From assembly GCF_014844075.1 (NCBI RefSeq), contig NZ_CP062165.1, forward strand, positions 5,208,001 through 5,272,000: 64,000 nt of DNA, written 5' to 3'. The notes under the pieces are model-generated. The model worked only from the letters and a program-made list of their open reading frames with translations. It did not search any database and was not told the origin of the DNA. Shown piece after piece: positions 18,442 to 28,105 of the stretch. A program made the translations under genes and the position numbers. The first letter of the stretch is position 1; every line of letters begins with the position of its first letter. Origin of the DNA: Paenibacillus sp. JNUCC-31 (GTDB lineage Bacteria > Bacillota > Bacilli > Paenibacillales > Paenibacillaceae).

Positions 18442-19173
18442 TTAGTCGGCGCTTTCCGCGAGTTCGGCGATGCGCCGACCGGGCTCATCGGTGTACTCAC
18501 CACCATGATAACAAAGCACTTTCTCCAGCTTCAGGCCGAGAAGCCTCTTCAAGCTGCGCAGTGCTTCAGGCATGTCCGGTGTTGCGGGTGGAGCAGGACC
18601 CACCAATTCATCATCGACCACACGTAATTCATCGGCAGCAAGCAAGAACTGTTGCTCCCGGATGTACAGGCAGATATGTCCTGGGGTGTGCCCTGGTGTA
18701 TGAATGACCTGAATACCGCCTTGTAGAGGCAGCATGTCACCGTCCTCTAATACTTTGGAAATGTTGAACTCAGTCCGTTGTGAGATCAATTGTTCCGCCA
18801 GCTCCGCTACGGGTGCAGGCAGCAACGCCTTGCGTTCCGGAGTGAATTTGATCATGGGCTGTTTCCCTGTGATATACGGAATTTCATCGTTATGCGCCCA
18901 GATTTCCACATCTGGAACAGCACTTACAAGGGCACCAAGGTTACCCATGTGGTCTATATCGGAATGTGTTAAAATAATGCGCTTGATATCAGACAACTGA
19001 ACGCCTTCATGCTCCAGTGCGGACTGAAGCTCGGCGAATTGGCCAATCATGCCTGTATCCACAAGCGTAACGCCATCTTCATCGCGCAACATGACAGGGT
19101 AGATCGGGTTTTTCCCCGCAGGTGTGACAATATGAAGATGTAGAATCGTAATATCCATGGATGGATTGTTCAT
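18442..19173 (-). CDS. MBL-fold metallo-hydrolase
   Basis: Metallo-beta-lactamase-fold hydrolase of 243 residues. The dinuclear metal motif is THSDIDHMG, in which serine stands where many relatives have histidine (HxHxDH), as in the YflN-like group. Further ligands are in HTPGHTPGHICLY and DELRVVDDEL. The substrate is unknown; thiolesterase, lactonase or general hydrolase roles are all possible. A ribosome-binding site AGGAGG lies about 27 bases upstream of the chosen ATG, so an alternative start is possible. Confidence 0.88.
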   Translation of the reverse strand: MNNPSMDITILHLHIVTPAGKNPIYPVMLRDEDGVTLVDTGMIGQFAELQSALEHEGVQLSDIKRIILTHSDIDHMGNLGALVSAVPDVEIWAHNDEIPYITGKQPMIKFTPERKALLPAPVAELAEQLISQRTEFNISKVLEDGDMLPLQGGIQVIHTPGHTPGHICLYIREQQFLLAADELRVVDDELVGPAPPATPDMPEALRSLKRLLGLKLEKVLCYHGGEYTDEPGRRIAELAESAD

Positions 19174-19252
19174 ATATGTTTCCGGATCGAATCCGGAGCA
19201 CCTCCTTTATCGTGTAGGACCATTTTCCATTTTGCAATTTATCATGTATTCG

Positions 19253-19798
19253 TTAATTCTCTGGCTGATTATATTTCAAGTATTTTCTATATTTCTTCAC
19301 TGTATCCAGGATGAATTCAAACTCTTGTTGCGCATCGTGATTCTCTCTGATGACGGAAGCATAAGAAAAGTTGGAATGAATAAGTTTATTTCGAAGTTGA
19401 AACACTTTGGCTATTTCTTGTTCAACGTTCTCCTCTCCCGATTTCGGGGAAAGGTGCTGACTTTTCAATTCAGCCTGAAGGATTTCGATATTGGATAACG
19501 AACGATATGCAGGATTTTTCATCAGCTGGATCGAATTAAACTTCTTTTGGTACGTTTGTTGGTATAGATGATTCAGCAGGTCTTCAATAATTGTGCATAA
19601 TTCAATCGTCCATGAACTATATTTTCGTTCTTTCCGATTTCGGGTAAGATGTTTAACCTCTTCATCGTTCCGCAGTTTATCCTTTTCGTGCAGTGGGGAG
19701 TCTATCTTTTGCTGAAGATTTTGAACTTCCTGCTCGATCAGTGCAATCTCATGTTTCGCTTCTTTTTTCAGTTTCTTGAAGTCTTCTTTGGTTAACAT
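19253..19798 (-). CDS. Hypothetical coiled-coil protein
   Basis: 181 residues, not recognised. The N-terminal half (LTKEDFKKLKKEAKHEIALIEQEVQNLQQKI onward in pattern) is highly charged and predicted coiled coil by heptad-like spacing. The C-terminal half has hydrophobic positions but no membrane segment. The ATG at 19798 has GGGAGG six bases upstream. It lies between an MBL hydrolase on the same strand and a divergent SDR gene. Its codon use looks more AT-rich than the neighbours, compatible with a recently acquired or species-specific gene. Confidence 0.7.
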   Translation of the reverse strand: MLTKEDFKKLKKEAKHEIALIEQEVQNLQQKIDSPLHEKDKLRNDEEVKHLTRNRKERKYSSWTIELCTIIEDLLNHLYQQTYQKKFNSIQLMKNPAYRSLSNIEILQAELKSQHLSPKSGEENVEQEIAKVFQLRNKLIHSNFSYASVIRENHDAQQEFEFILDTVKKYRKYLKYNQPEN

Positions 19799-19928
19799 AC
19801 GTATCCTCCCTCTACGACCAATATGTGATCTTTCAATTATCTCATATTGACGGCAGCAGTGCTTAGAAAACAAGAAGACGATTGTCCCCAAATAGGAAGA
19901 ACCTCTGGTTCAAGAAAGGAAGTACCTG

Positions 19929-20792
19929 ATGTCCATTCCAACAGCAATTGTTACGGGAGCCAACTCAGGAATGGGTCTGGCAACTACCATTGAACTTGCA
20001 AGGCGAGGATATCGCGTAATTATGGCGTGCCGCAGCGAGAAACGCGGACAGCAGGCTCTCGAGGAGGCCTTGCGTCAGTCCGGTTCTACTGCGATTGAAC
20101 TGATGCTGTGTGACCTGGGGTCACTGGAGAGTATCCGTCATTTTGCCCAATCCTTCCGGGAGCGTTACGATACACTTGACGTTCTCGTTAATAATGCGGG
20201 TGTCGTCATGTTGAAGCGTCAAGAAACCTCCGATGGTTTCGAGCAAGCTATCGGTATTAACCATCTTGGACATTTCCTGCTTACCTTACTCCTCATCGAA
20301 CCATTGAAGTCTGCGAAGCAGGGGCGTGTAGTGAATGTTTCGTCAGGTGCTTACAAAGCCGGCAAGATCCACTTTGAAGATCCCCACCTGCATAAAGGGT
20401 ATAACCCGATTAAAAGCTATGCTCAATCCAAGCTGGCTAACGTGCTGTTCACCCGTGTTCTGGCTCGTAAATTGGCGGATACCCGGATTACGGTGAACTG
20501 CCTGCATCCCGGTGCGGTTGGCACAAGTATTGGCGTAGATCGCAATACCGGGTTTGGCACACGTATTATGGCTTTGGTGGGCAAGCTGCCCTTTTTTCTC
20601 TCTCCTGAAGAAGGAGCGCAAACGGCTATCTATCTCGCGACAAGTCCAGAAGTCGCAGGGGTAACCGGACGTTACTTCTATCAGCGGAGGGACCAGCAAC
20701 TGAAAGCTCATGCTCAGGATGCTTCAGCCGCGGAGCGTTTCTGGACGTGGAGCGAAGAGCAGGTTGGACTCAGACCCGAAGAGAAATTGTAA
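19929..20792 (+). CDS. Short-chain dehydrogenase/reductase
   Basis: Classical SDR of 287 residues, resembling retinol-dehydrogenase/WW-domain-oxidoreductase-like bacterial proteins. Cofactor motif TGANSGMGLAT (residues 8-18); the arginine after the second strand (ACRSEKR) suggests NADPH. NNAG motif, catalytic serine in VNVSSG, and active-site SYAQSKLANVLF (Tyr and Lys). The substrate is unknown. GAAAGGAAG lies upstream of the ATG. It is a single gene with a terminator. Confidence 0.9.
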   Translation: MSIPTAIVTGANSGMGLATTIELARRGYRVIMACRSEKRGQQALEEALRQSGSTAIELMLCDLGSLESIRHFAQSFRERYDTLDVLVNNAGVVMLKRQETSDGFEQAIGINHLGHFLLTLLLIEPLKSAKQGRVVNVSSGAYKAGKIHFEDPHLHKGYNPIKSYAQSKLANVLFTRVLARKLADTRITVNCLHPGAVGTSIGVDRNTGFGTRIMALVGKLPFFLSPEEGAQTAIYLATSPEVAGVTGRYFYQRRDQQLKAHAQDASAAERFWTWSEEQVGLRPEEKL

Positions 20793-20808
20793 TTGCGAAT
20801 TTCAATGC

Positions 20809-20863
20809 AGAAGGGGCCGCTCACAATGAAGTCATTAATTTAGAAGCGAAGCAGCCCCTTCTA
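20809..20863. terminator. Terminator between SDR gene and thrS
   Basis: AGAAGGGGC...GC and GC...GCCCCTTCT form a long stem between the convergent genes. Confidence 0.75.
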
Positions 20864-20929
20864 CCTCAGACTGTCTGTTTTTACGATCGGATTAGACTAC
20901 AGCTTACAGCTAATATCTGATCGATCCGC

Positions 20930-22906
20930 TCAGGCTTTGGCCTTCACGGCCTGCTGAATCAGCTCGATAAATGCTTCTATGCGCTGAATGCCTTGATCGC
21001 CCTGACCGTATGCACGGACAGAGGCGGAAGAGGCATTTTTCTCATTTTCCCCGAGTACGAGCGAGTAAGGTATCTTTTCCATCTGAGCTTCACGGATTTT
21101 GTAGCCGAGCTTCTCACTGCGCAAGTCTGTTTCTACCCGAATGCCGGCAGCCCGCAGCTGGCTTTGAACTTGAAGCGCATAGTCTGCGTAATGATCTGAC
21201 ACCGGCAGCAGCTTCACTTGGACTGGTGCGAGCCAGAGTGGAAACGCACCGGCGTAATGCTCAGTCAGAATGCCGATGAAACGATCGATCGAACCATAGA
21301 TGGCACGATGGATCACGACTGGACGGTGTTTCAGGCTATCCTCGCCAATATAAGTGAGATCGAACTTCTCGGGCATTTGAAAATCGAGCTGAATTGTTCC
21401 GCACTGCCAGCTGCGCTTCAGTGCATCAAGAATGTGAAAGTCGATTTTCGGACCGTAAAAGGCACCGTCACCCTCGTTAATGCGGTATTTCACACCGCGA
21501 CGATCAAGTACATTTTGCAGTGCTCTTTCTGCCTGATCCCACAGCTCTTCCGATCCCATGGAATCATCCGGGCGAGTGGACAGTTCAATTTTGTACTCGA
21601 ATCCAAAGATGTCGTACATGCGTCCAATCAATGAGATCGCCTGATTGATCTCATCCTCAATCTGTTCTGGCATCACATAGAGATGCGCATCATCCTGGCA
21701 GAAAGTCCGTACCCGCATCATGCCGTTCAGGGCTCCAGAGAATTCATGGCGATGGACCTGGCCAAATTCCATCATACGAATCGGCAGCTCACGATAGGAA
21801 TGGAGTTTATTTTTGAAAATCAGCATGTGTCCTGGACAGTTCATTGGTTTCAGGGCAAAAGTCGCATCGTCCACTTCCGAGAAATACATATTGTCCTTGT
21901 AATGTTCCCAGTGACCGGATTGCTCCCACAGACGGTTGTTCATCATGAGGGGAGTCCGAACTTCCTGATAGCCTTCCTGTAACTGCAACTCACGGGAGAA
22001 TTGCTCCAGTTCTGTACGGACAGTCATGCCTTTGGGCAGATAGAAGGGCATGCCGGGTGCTTCTTCGGAGAACATGAACAGTTCAAGTTCTTTGCCCAGT
22101 TTGCGGTGATCCCGTTTCTTCGCTTCTTCGAGCATGTGCAGATGTTCATCCAATTGGGATTTACTCGGGAAAGCAGTGCCGTAGATGCGTTGCAGCATTT
22201 TATTATCCGAGTTGCCGCGCCAGTATGCACCAGCCACATTCAGCAGTTTGAATGCCTTGATCCGACCAGTGGACGGAAGATGAGGGCCGCGACAGAGATC
22301 GAAAAACTCCCCTTGGTCATAGATCGAAAGCTCAGCGTCCTCTGGTAAATCCTGAATGAGTTCAAGCTTATACGGGTCCTGAATCTCTCCAAAGATACGA
22401 AGTGCTTCTTCCCGGCTAACTACCCGGCGGCTAATTTTCTCATTTTCTTTTATGATTTTGTTCATTTCTTGCTCAATGGCAGCCAAATCACTGATTGATA
22501 GAGCATGTTCCAGATCTACATCGTAATAGAAACCATCTTCAATGACAGGTCCGATGCCCAGTTTCACTTGTTCTGCACCGTAGATGCGTTTGAGCGCCTG
22601 TGCCAGTATATGAGCAGCGCTGTGTCGGTAACGATAAAGGCCTTCCGCGCTGTCCAGTGTAACGATGACGAGTTCGCAATCTTGCTCAAGCTCACATTCG
22701 AGATCGACATTCTTACCATTTACAATACCGCCAATGGCCTGTTTGCCCAGACTAGTGCTGATGGATGAGGCGACCGCTCCTACAGTGATGCCTGCGTTGT
22801 AAGAACGTACAGCTCCGCCTTGCAGGCGAATTTCAATCGGATGCCCGGGTTGCTGTTGGTCATTCGATTGGTTGCTGAATTGGCTGTTATTATTCGGATT
22901 ACTCAT
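20930..22906 (-). CDS. thrS: Threonine--tRNA ligase
   Basis: Class II aminoacyl-tRNA synthetase of 658 residues that charges tRNA-Thr. Domains in order: N-terminal TGS domain, the second editing domain with HSAAHILAQALK and CRGPHLPSTG, the catalytic core with MNCPGHMLIFKNKL and RVRTFCQDDAHLY, motif 3 RPVVIHRAIYGSIDRFIG, and the C-terminal anticodon-binding domain. The ATG at 22906 has GGAGAG eight bases upstream; a longer reading would enter the T-box leader. The N-terminus has an Asn/Gln-rich extension of about 20 residues before the TGS domain. Confidence 0.97.
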   Translation of the reverse strand: MSNPNNNSQFSNQSNDQQQPGHPIEIRLQGGAVRSYNAGITVGAVASSISTSLGKQAIGGIVNGKNVDLECELEQDCELVIVTLDSAEGLYRYRHSAAHILAQALKRIYGAEQVKLGIGPVIEDGFYYDVDLEHALSISDLAAIEQEMNKIIKENEKISRRVVSREEALRIFGEIQDPYKLELIQDLPEDAELSIYDQGEFFDLCRGPHLPSTGRIKAFKLLNVAGAYWRGNSDNKMLQRIYGTAFPSKSQLDEHLHMLEEAKKRDHRKLGKELELFMFSEEAPGMPFYLPKGMTVRTELEQFSRELQLQEGYQEVRTPLMMNNRLWEQSGHWEHYKDNMYFSEVDDATFALKPMNCPGHMLIFKNKLHSYRELPIRMMEFGQVHRHEFSGALNGMMRVRTFCQDDAHLYVMPEQIEDEINQAISLIGRMYDIFGFEYKIELSTRPDDSMGSEELWDQAERALQNVLDRRGVKYRINEGDGAFYGPKIDFHILDALKRSWQCGTIQLDFQMPEKFDLTYIGEDSLKHRPVVIHRAIYGSIDRFIGILTEHYAGAFPLWLAPVQVKLLPVSDHYADYALQVQSQLRAAGIRVETDLRSEKLGYKIREAQMEKIPYSLVLGENEKNASSASVRAYGQGDQGIQRIEAFIELIQQAVKAKA

Positions 22907-22937
22907 GTGAACCACTCTCCAATATTGAAATTTGAAG

Positions 22938-23300
22938 CGCAAAAAACACCCGTCCCGGAAAAGGGACGAGTGCGCTCAGCTCGTGGTTCCACCCTAATTT
23001 GGTTATGAATGCTCCTGAACACGACCAGCCGCCGCAAGCAAGAAACATCATAACCCTCATTGGAATCCGTTATCGGGGATCAGGCGGTGAACTCTACTGA
23101 CAACTTTCCGGAATTCAGAAAGAAGACCGAAAAACTGAGGTTCGAGCTCACGGCTGCAGAGGGGTAATTCCGGTTCGTTCGCTGAAGAAGGTTTCACCAA
23201 TCCCTTCTCTCTCTGGGCAGCACGCAAACGGAATCTTGTCTCTGGTCATCGCCAAATATGCAAAATCGATATCTAATGAATTGATCTGAATATCGTTCAA
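22938..23300 (-). promoter_or_regulatory. T-box leader controlling thrS
   Basis: On the minus strand the T-box AGGGTGGAACCACG (plus 22982-22995) is followed by a terminator hairpin, CGTCCCTTTTCCGGGACG with a T-run (22938-22973). Upstream lies a Stem I region with the loop GGTGAAACC and a candidate threonine specifier ACC (plus 23163-23165) in a GAATTACCCC context. Uncharged tRNA-Thr would favour the antiterminator. The 5' boundary is approximate. Confidence 0.93.
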
Positions 23301-23380
23301 GTCCATATCAATATATGGGAACAGGTGTTATTGAGTGTCGATTATATAGATTGAAAATGAAAAGGTCAAGCGGAATGTTT

Positions 23381-25141
23381 TTACCCATGTTCTGATTGCC
23401 CATCCCATATTAATCGAATGACGGTCCCCTCACCAGAAGTGGATTGTACTTCAATCCGACCCTTCATCGCTTCAATTAAGCCTTTCGTAACCGCCATTCC
23501 AAGGCCTGATCCAACATCGGATGTGCCTGTATCCGTCCCTCGATAATATCGTTCAAACAGCCTCCAGACCAGTTCCGGGTCCATTCCTTGACCGTCATCG
23601 GCAAAATGAACACTGAACTCCCCAGCCTGTTTACCCGGATGCACACTAACGGTCAGAGTCGACTCCGCTGGATTATGCAGAAGGGCATTAGCGGTCAGAT
23701 TATCCACAATGCGTTCAAACGAAGGAATATGTACATGGCCGTATACCGGAATTTTCGCAGGTCGGAACACGATACGCCCCTCGCCATATACCGGGTTGCG
23801 TTCTGCACGCTGGACGAGATCATGCAGCAGCGTATTTACGTCAGTTTCTTCAACAGGTGGCTGGTATCCACCGCTTCGCAATCGGTACGTCATGGCAAGG
23901 TCATTCACAAGCCGGTCCATATACATGGATTTGTCCAGCATAATGCCCGCGAATTCTCGTACTTCTTCCGGTGACCAGCTGTATTTCTGTGCTTCAAGCA
24001 TATGGGCGTATCCCTGGATGGAGGACAGCGGTGTCTTAAGGTCATGCGTTATACCGGCAATCCATTCCTCGCGCAGTGACTCGGTCTTTTTACGGAGCTC
24101 TTCGTCTTGTTTCAATGTTGCGGATAATGCCTGCATGGAGCGAAGCACTTCGGCATACACGTGGTATTTCCGTTTCCATTTGCCATTTCGTCGCTGGCTG
24201 CGAGGTGCGCCTCCAATGCCTTTGGGTTCTTCATAATGTCCCTGTTCCAGGCGCTGGAGCCATTGGAGCATATGAAGCATGGGAGAACCGAAACGATTGG
24301 CATACCATAGGGCCAGAAGGATAAGCAAAATGACAACGGACAGAAGCAGCACGAGTAGAGCGGGTGCCAAAATGAATTTATATGGATTCTGATCTCCTGA
24401 CGCAGATGGGTCTACAGGTATGCTAATCATCCAGGTTGTGCTGTTCTGTTCATCGTACAAGGTTGCGGTCGATATTCCATACCGACTGGGATAACGAACA
24501 CGCAAAACCATTTCCTGAATGTTATAGCTGCTGGGGACGCCTATGGTGGGTTTGTTAAAGGAATCCAGTTCATGGCCGTAAGCGTCCAACACTTGCAGGT
24601 AGGCGCCTTTGGAGCGAAGGGCATCCTGTTGTTTGGGCTGAAGAACAAGCTCACCATTCGTGTAATAACTGCTTTGTCGGGCTTGATCAAGCAAGGATTG
24701 GGCCTGATTGCGCTCGCCGTACAGCAAGGTAAAATTCTCGCCGTTTTTCTCCCGAATCAGCATGATGATCTGATAGGGGAACGGCTTTTTGGCTTCCCAG
24801 TATGCAATCAACTCTCCAGGCTTATATTGCTTCGGAACATCGTCGGGGGTATGGAAATCGTCAATGACATAGCCCTTCTCATCCAGAACCTGCAACCATC
24901 CCTGATTATGTTTAACCTGCTCCAGCAGCTTGGGGTCATATTGGACCGTGCCATCGGGCTTCATCTCTGCAGTATTGATTAATTGGTCCAGTCCGCTTGT
25001 AGCGAAGTCATCCACCAGACTTACTTCATTTATCCTTTGAACGACCCAGTAGGTGGCTGCAGAACCCAACAGGATGATTAGGATTACTGCGCCAGCGAGC
25101 ATCCCGATAAACCGGGTCATCAATCTGCGACGAATACTCAT
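23381..25141 (-). CDS. Sensor histidine kinase with large extracytoplasmic domain
   Basis: 586 residues: membrane helix 1 (about 11-36), extracytoplasmic region to about 255, helix 2 (about 256-282), linker, and HisKA domain with phospho-acceptor His366 in GITHDLKTPL. The HATPase domain has FADDGQGMDPE (N/G1) and GSGLGMAVTKGLIEA (G2). The sensor region seems to hold two related copies: WLQVLDEKGYVIDDF near residue 82 and YLQVLDAYGHELDSF near residue 181, each followed by a Pro/Tyr-rich stretch. It overlaps its response regulator by four bases. Confidence 0.93.
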   Translation of the reverse strand: MSIRRRLMTRFIGMLAGAVILIILLGSAATYWVVQRINEVSLVDDFATSGLDQLINTAEMKPDGTVQYDPKLLEQVKHNQGWLQVLDEKGYVIDDFHTPDDVPKQYKPGELIAYWEAKKPFPYQIIMLIREKNGENFTLLYGERNQAQSLLDQARQSSYYTNGELVLQPKQQDALRSKGAYLQVLDAYGHELDSFNKPTIGVPSSYNIQEMVLRVRYPSRYGISTATLYDEQNSTTWMISIPVDPSASGDQNPYKFILAPALLVLLLSVVILLILLALWYANRFGSPMLHMLQWLQRLEQGHYEEPKGIGGAPRSQRRNGKWKRKYHVYAEVLRSMQALSATLKQDEELRKKTESLREEWIAGITHDLKTPLSSIQGYAHMLEAQKYSWSPEEVREFAGIMLDKSMYMDRLVNDLAMTYRLRSGGYQPPVEETDVNTLLHDLVQRAERNPVYGEGRIVFRPAKIPVYGHVHIPSFERIVDNLTANALLHNPAESTLTVSVHPGKQAGEFSVHFADDGQGMDPELVWRLFERYYRGTDTGTSDVGSGLGMAVTKGLIEAMKGRIEVQSTSGEGTVIRLIWDGQSEHG

Positions 25142-25905
25142 AAACGGGACGCTTTTTCTGGCTGAATGAGCTTGTAGCCAAGACCCCGGACGTTCACAAG
25201 AAAGACAGGGTTAGAAGGATCAGCTTCAATACGCTCACGGATACGGTGGATATGTACCATAACGGTGTTATCGTCGCTGATGGCTTCCGAACCCCATACC
25301 CGCTCATACAATTCCGATTTGGTGAAAATACGATTGGGATGCTTGCAGAAAAAGAGCAGCAGCTGATAGACAAGAGCCGGACAGGTTACGGGCTGCCCCT
25401 CAACTTGCAACTCACCGGCTTGTTCAAATACTTGAAAACGGCCAAAATCATAAATCCCTTCCTGCAAGGCAGAAGATGACGAAGTTACGTCAGAAAAGGG
25501 TGGGTTCACAGTTATGGTTGTCCCCATTTTGGTAGGCAAATAACGTTTCAGCAGCGATTTGATGCGAGCTACCACTTCGAGTGGATTAAAGGGTTTGACG
25601 ACATAATCATCCCCTCCAACAGCGAAGCCGGTTAACTTGTCATAATCCGTTGTTTTGGCAGTCAAAAATAGAATCGGTGCATCAGTGACTTGCCGGAGGA
25701 AAGGACAGATTTCCAGTCCGCTTTTGCCGGGCAGCATGATGTCGAGTACGATGCAATGATAGGTTTTATTTTCACAGGCGGTGAGGGCTTCTTCTGCAGT
25801 CGTGACGGTGTCAATATCCACAAATTGCTCTTTGAGCAGAACGGTTTTGAGCATATGCAAAATGGCTTGTTCATCATCAACAAGCAGGATGGAGACGTGG
25901 TCCAT
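25138..25905 (-). CDS. OmpR/PhoB-family response regulator
   Basis: 255 residues. The receiver domain has the acidic pair Asp10/Asp11, phospho-acceptor Asp55 in VLDIMLPG and Lys104 in VVKPF. The C-terminal winged helix ends with VMVHIHRIRERIEADPSNP and VRGLGYKL. I chose the ATG at 25905 (MDHVSILLVDDE), with AGGAGG 12 bases upstream, over a longer reading. It is coupled to the kinase that follows (ATGA overlap). A divergent M23 lipoprotein gene starts about 220 bases away and could be a target. Confidence 0.92.
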   Translation of the reverse strand: MDHVSILLVDDEQAILHMLKTVLLKEQFVDIDTVTTAEEALTACENKTYHCIVLDIMLPGKSGLEICPFLRQVTDAPILFLTAKTTDYDKLTGFAVGGDDYVVKPFNPLEVVARIKSLLKRYLPTKMGTTITVNPPFSDVTSSSSALQEGIYDFGRFQVFEQAGELQVEGQPVTCPALVYQLLLFFCKHPNRIFTKSELYERVWGSEAISDDNTVMVHIHRIRERIEADPSNPVFLVNVRGLGYKLIQPEKASRL

Positions 25906-26123
25906 GATGTGAAATGACCTCCTGGGGTTTCCTTTTGTTTTATTGCTAATCATACCATCCATATGAACAGTTTGGCGTGTTAGATATCTTAACGGAATCT
26001 TAATTATGAGCCAATGGAAGCTGTCACAATTTAACTACAAGTAAGGAAGGGTTAGACGAAGCATAAGATTCATTCGGTACACTTAACTGGAAAGTATAGC
26101 GATCAATAGAAGGGGTGTTGAGA

Positions 26124-27230
26124 ATGAACAGCGAAAGTCAGCTGAATTCAGAGCAAGCTTCACACAACAAATTACAGAGCAGGAAGGGCTGGAAGATGCT
26201 TGCGATTGCCCTCAGTGCTTGTGTGATATTGTCTGCCTGTGGTAACGATAACTCGATTACATCCGAGGAGGGGGAGAAGCAGTCAGCCGAACAGACGTCC
26301 AATACCAATAAAGAGGGCGAGAGCACTTCTACGGAACAAAATTCCGGTTCAGAAGCGAGTGCAATGGTTACCCCCGACAATTTTGTTGATACCCTGATGA
26401 AAGGTTCCAAGGAAGACATTTACCGTCAGTTTAGTCCGCAAATGAAGGAAGCGATCACACTTGAACAGTTCCAAACGACTGCAGACGAGTTTTTAGAGGG
26501 AGTAACTTCCCTGGATCAAGTGTTCGCAGCTGAAATGAACAATTTGACCGAGTTCGCCTGGAAAGATCAAACAGGAACAAAAGGGATTCAAGCCTATTTT
26601 ACCGAAGCCAATCAGATTGATGGTATGTTGACCAAGCCACTGGAGAGCCATGAGGATACAGATCCAAAGTTCACCAAAACCGAATTCCATCTCCCTTTAA
26701 AGGGTGAATGGTATGTGTTCTGGGGAGGCAATGATGTGATGTCGAACTATCATTACGAGCATGAAACACAGCGCTATGCGCTGGATATCGTTCGGTCCAA
26801 AGAAGGTTTTAGCTATAACGGGGATGCCAAGGTGAACGCAAGCTACCATGCTTTTGGTGAACCGCTCTATGCTGCTGCGGACGGGACCGTAGTGGAGATC
26901 AGGAATGACATTCCAGACAATACACCAGGCGTTATGAATCCGGAAGAGCCAGCGGGGAATTATGTGGTCATTGACCATGGTCAGGACGAATATAGCATTA
27001 CAGCACACATAAAAAAGGGAAGTGTAGCAGTCAAAAAGGGGGATAAAGTCAAGCAGGGAGATCTCATTGGAGAACTCGGCAACTCAGGGAACTCCAGCGA
27101 AGCTCATCTGCACTTCCAGGTATCGGACGGCCCGGATCTGTTCAAAGCTCGTTCCATCAACATTCGTTGGGCGGATCAAAGCCAGCAGTTAACCCGCGGC
27201 AATACCATTCAGGCATTGCCAGAGTCATAA
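26124..27230 (+). CDS. M23-family peptidase-like lipoprotein with DUF3887-like domain
   Basis: Lipoprotein with lipobox ILSAC, then a Ser/Glu/Thr-rich linker. The middle domain resembles DUF3887 (FVDTLMKGSKEDIYRQFSPQ). The C-terminal domain is M23/LytM-like: QRYALDIVRS, EPLYAAADGTVVEIR, GNYVVIDHG and SEAHLHFQVSDG. The HxH pair (HLH) is present, but the residue four before the Asp of YALD is Arg instead of the usual zinc-ligand His, so peptidase activity is uncertain. ATG 26124 follows AAGGGGTG. Divergent from the two-component genes. Confidence 0.82.
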   Translation: MNSESQLNSEQASHNKLQSRKGWKMLAIALSACVILSACGNDNSITSEEGEKQSAEQTSNTNKEGESTSTEQNSGSEASAMVTPDNFVDTLMKGSKEDIYRQFSPQMKEAITLEQFQTTADEFLEGVTSLDQVFAAEMNNLTEFAWKDQTGTKGIQAYFTEANQIDGMLTKPLESHEDTDPKFTKTEFHLPLKGEWYVFWGGNDVMSNYHYEHETQRYALDIVRSKEGFSYNGDAKVNASYHAFGEPLYAAADGTVVEIRNDIPDNTPGVMNPEEPAGNYVVIDHGQDEYSITAHIKKGSVAVKKGDKVKQGDLIGELGNSGNSSEAHLHFQVSDGPDLFKARSINIRWADQSQQLTRGNTIQALPES

Positions 27231-27404
27231 GTATCAGGTACCAAGGGATTGAGCGAAACCAGGCTTCGCACAGGAAGGTCGGTTCGGGCCACCAGGTCAG
27301 CATTTATTCCGACAGAGCGTTTGGGGGATGACGACGGCTTGCTTCCTCCGTTATAATACCGTCATAAGATAGATAGAATCGATCTGGATGATGGAGGAGT
27401 AGAC

Positions 27405-27908
27405 ATGAAGCTGGATAGTGTGCAGATAGAGTATGCGCGCCGTGAGGACTTGCCAAGGATTGTGGAAATCTATAATTCCACGATCGAGAGCCGGATGGTG
27501 ACGGCAGATTTGGAGCCGGTGACTGTAGACCAGCGTATTCCGTGGTTTGAGGAGCATTCATCAGATCATCGCCCGCTCTGGGTGATGAGGCATGAGGGGC
27601 AGGTTGTAGCCTGGGCCAGTCTTAGCTCCTTTTATGGACGACCTGCGTACAATGGAACAGTGGAAGTCAGTGTATATGTGGATCAGGATTGCCGGGGAAT
27701 TGGGGCGGGTGGACGACTGCTGAGCACGATTTTTGACGCTTGTCCTGCACTTGGAATCAAGACGATTCTGGGCTTTGTCTTTGGTCATAATGAACCAAGT
27801 CTGGGATTATTGCGGAAGCATGGCTTTGAACAGTGGGGGTATTACCCTGAAGTGGCTGTGCTGGATGGTGTCAACCGGGATTTGGCGATTTTGGGCAAAA
27901 AAATATAA
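27405..27908 (+). CDS. GNAT acetyltransferase, phosphinothricin-acetyltransferase type
   Basis: 167 residues. N-terminal YARREDLPRIVEIYN, then PWFEEHSSDHRPLWV and AWASLSSFYGRPAYNGTVE, the acetyl-CoA loop DQDCRGIGAGGRLL, and LGFVFGHNEPSLGLLRKHGF. This is the pattern of PAT/YwnH-type enzymes, which acetylate amino groups such as phosphinothricin or methionine sulfoximine. The substrate is not established here. GGAGGAG precedes the ATG. Confidence 0.9.
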   Translation: MKLDSVQIEYARREDLPRIVEIYNSTIESRMVTADLEPVTVDQRIPWFEEHSSDHRPLWVMRHEGQVVAWASLSSFYGRPAYNGTVEVSVYVDQDCRGIGAGGRLLSTIFDACPALGIKTILGFVFGHNEPSLGLLRKHGFEQWGYYPEVAVLDGVNRDLAILGKKI

Positions 27909-27927
27909 CAAAGTATCAAAACAAATG

Positions 27928-27967
27928 AAAACCTCCGAATCTACAGTACGTGGATTGGAGGTTTTTG
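27928..27967 (+). terminator. Intrinsic terminator
   Basis: AACCTCC pairs with GGAGGTT, with an inner ATC/GAT and AC/GT extension, followed by TTTTT. Confidence 0.88.
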
Positions 27968-27997
27968 TGCTTACATAGAACAAAACTGTTGGATGAC

Positions 27998-28105
27998 TTA
28001 GGTGCGCGATACGCCCAGCCTTTGTTTAATATCCTGAATCTGTGCCAGATGACGCTCTACAGCTTCCCAGATTTGACTAGGAATGTCGTCATTACGAGTG
28101 AACAT
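27998..28105 (-). CDS. Small hypothetical protein, 35 residues
   Basis: The minus-strand ATG at 28105 is preceded by AAGGAGAGG about eight bases upstream. The frame encodes MFTRNDDIPSQIWEAVERHL followed by 15 more residues, ending RLGVSRT. The middle looks like an amphipathic helix. I do not recognise it. The strong ribosome-binding site and the sensible amino-acid mix make it a plausible real small protein. It has no neighbours on its strand. Confidence 0.55.
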   Translation of the reverse strand: MFTRNDDIPSQIWEAVERHLAQIQDIKQRLGVSRT

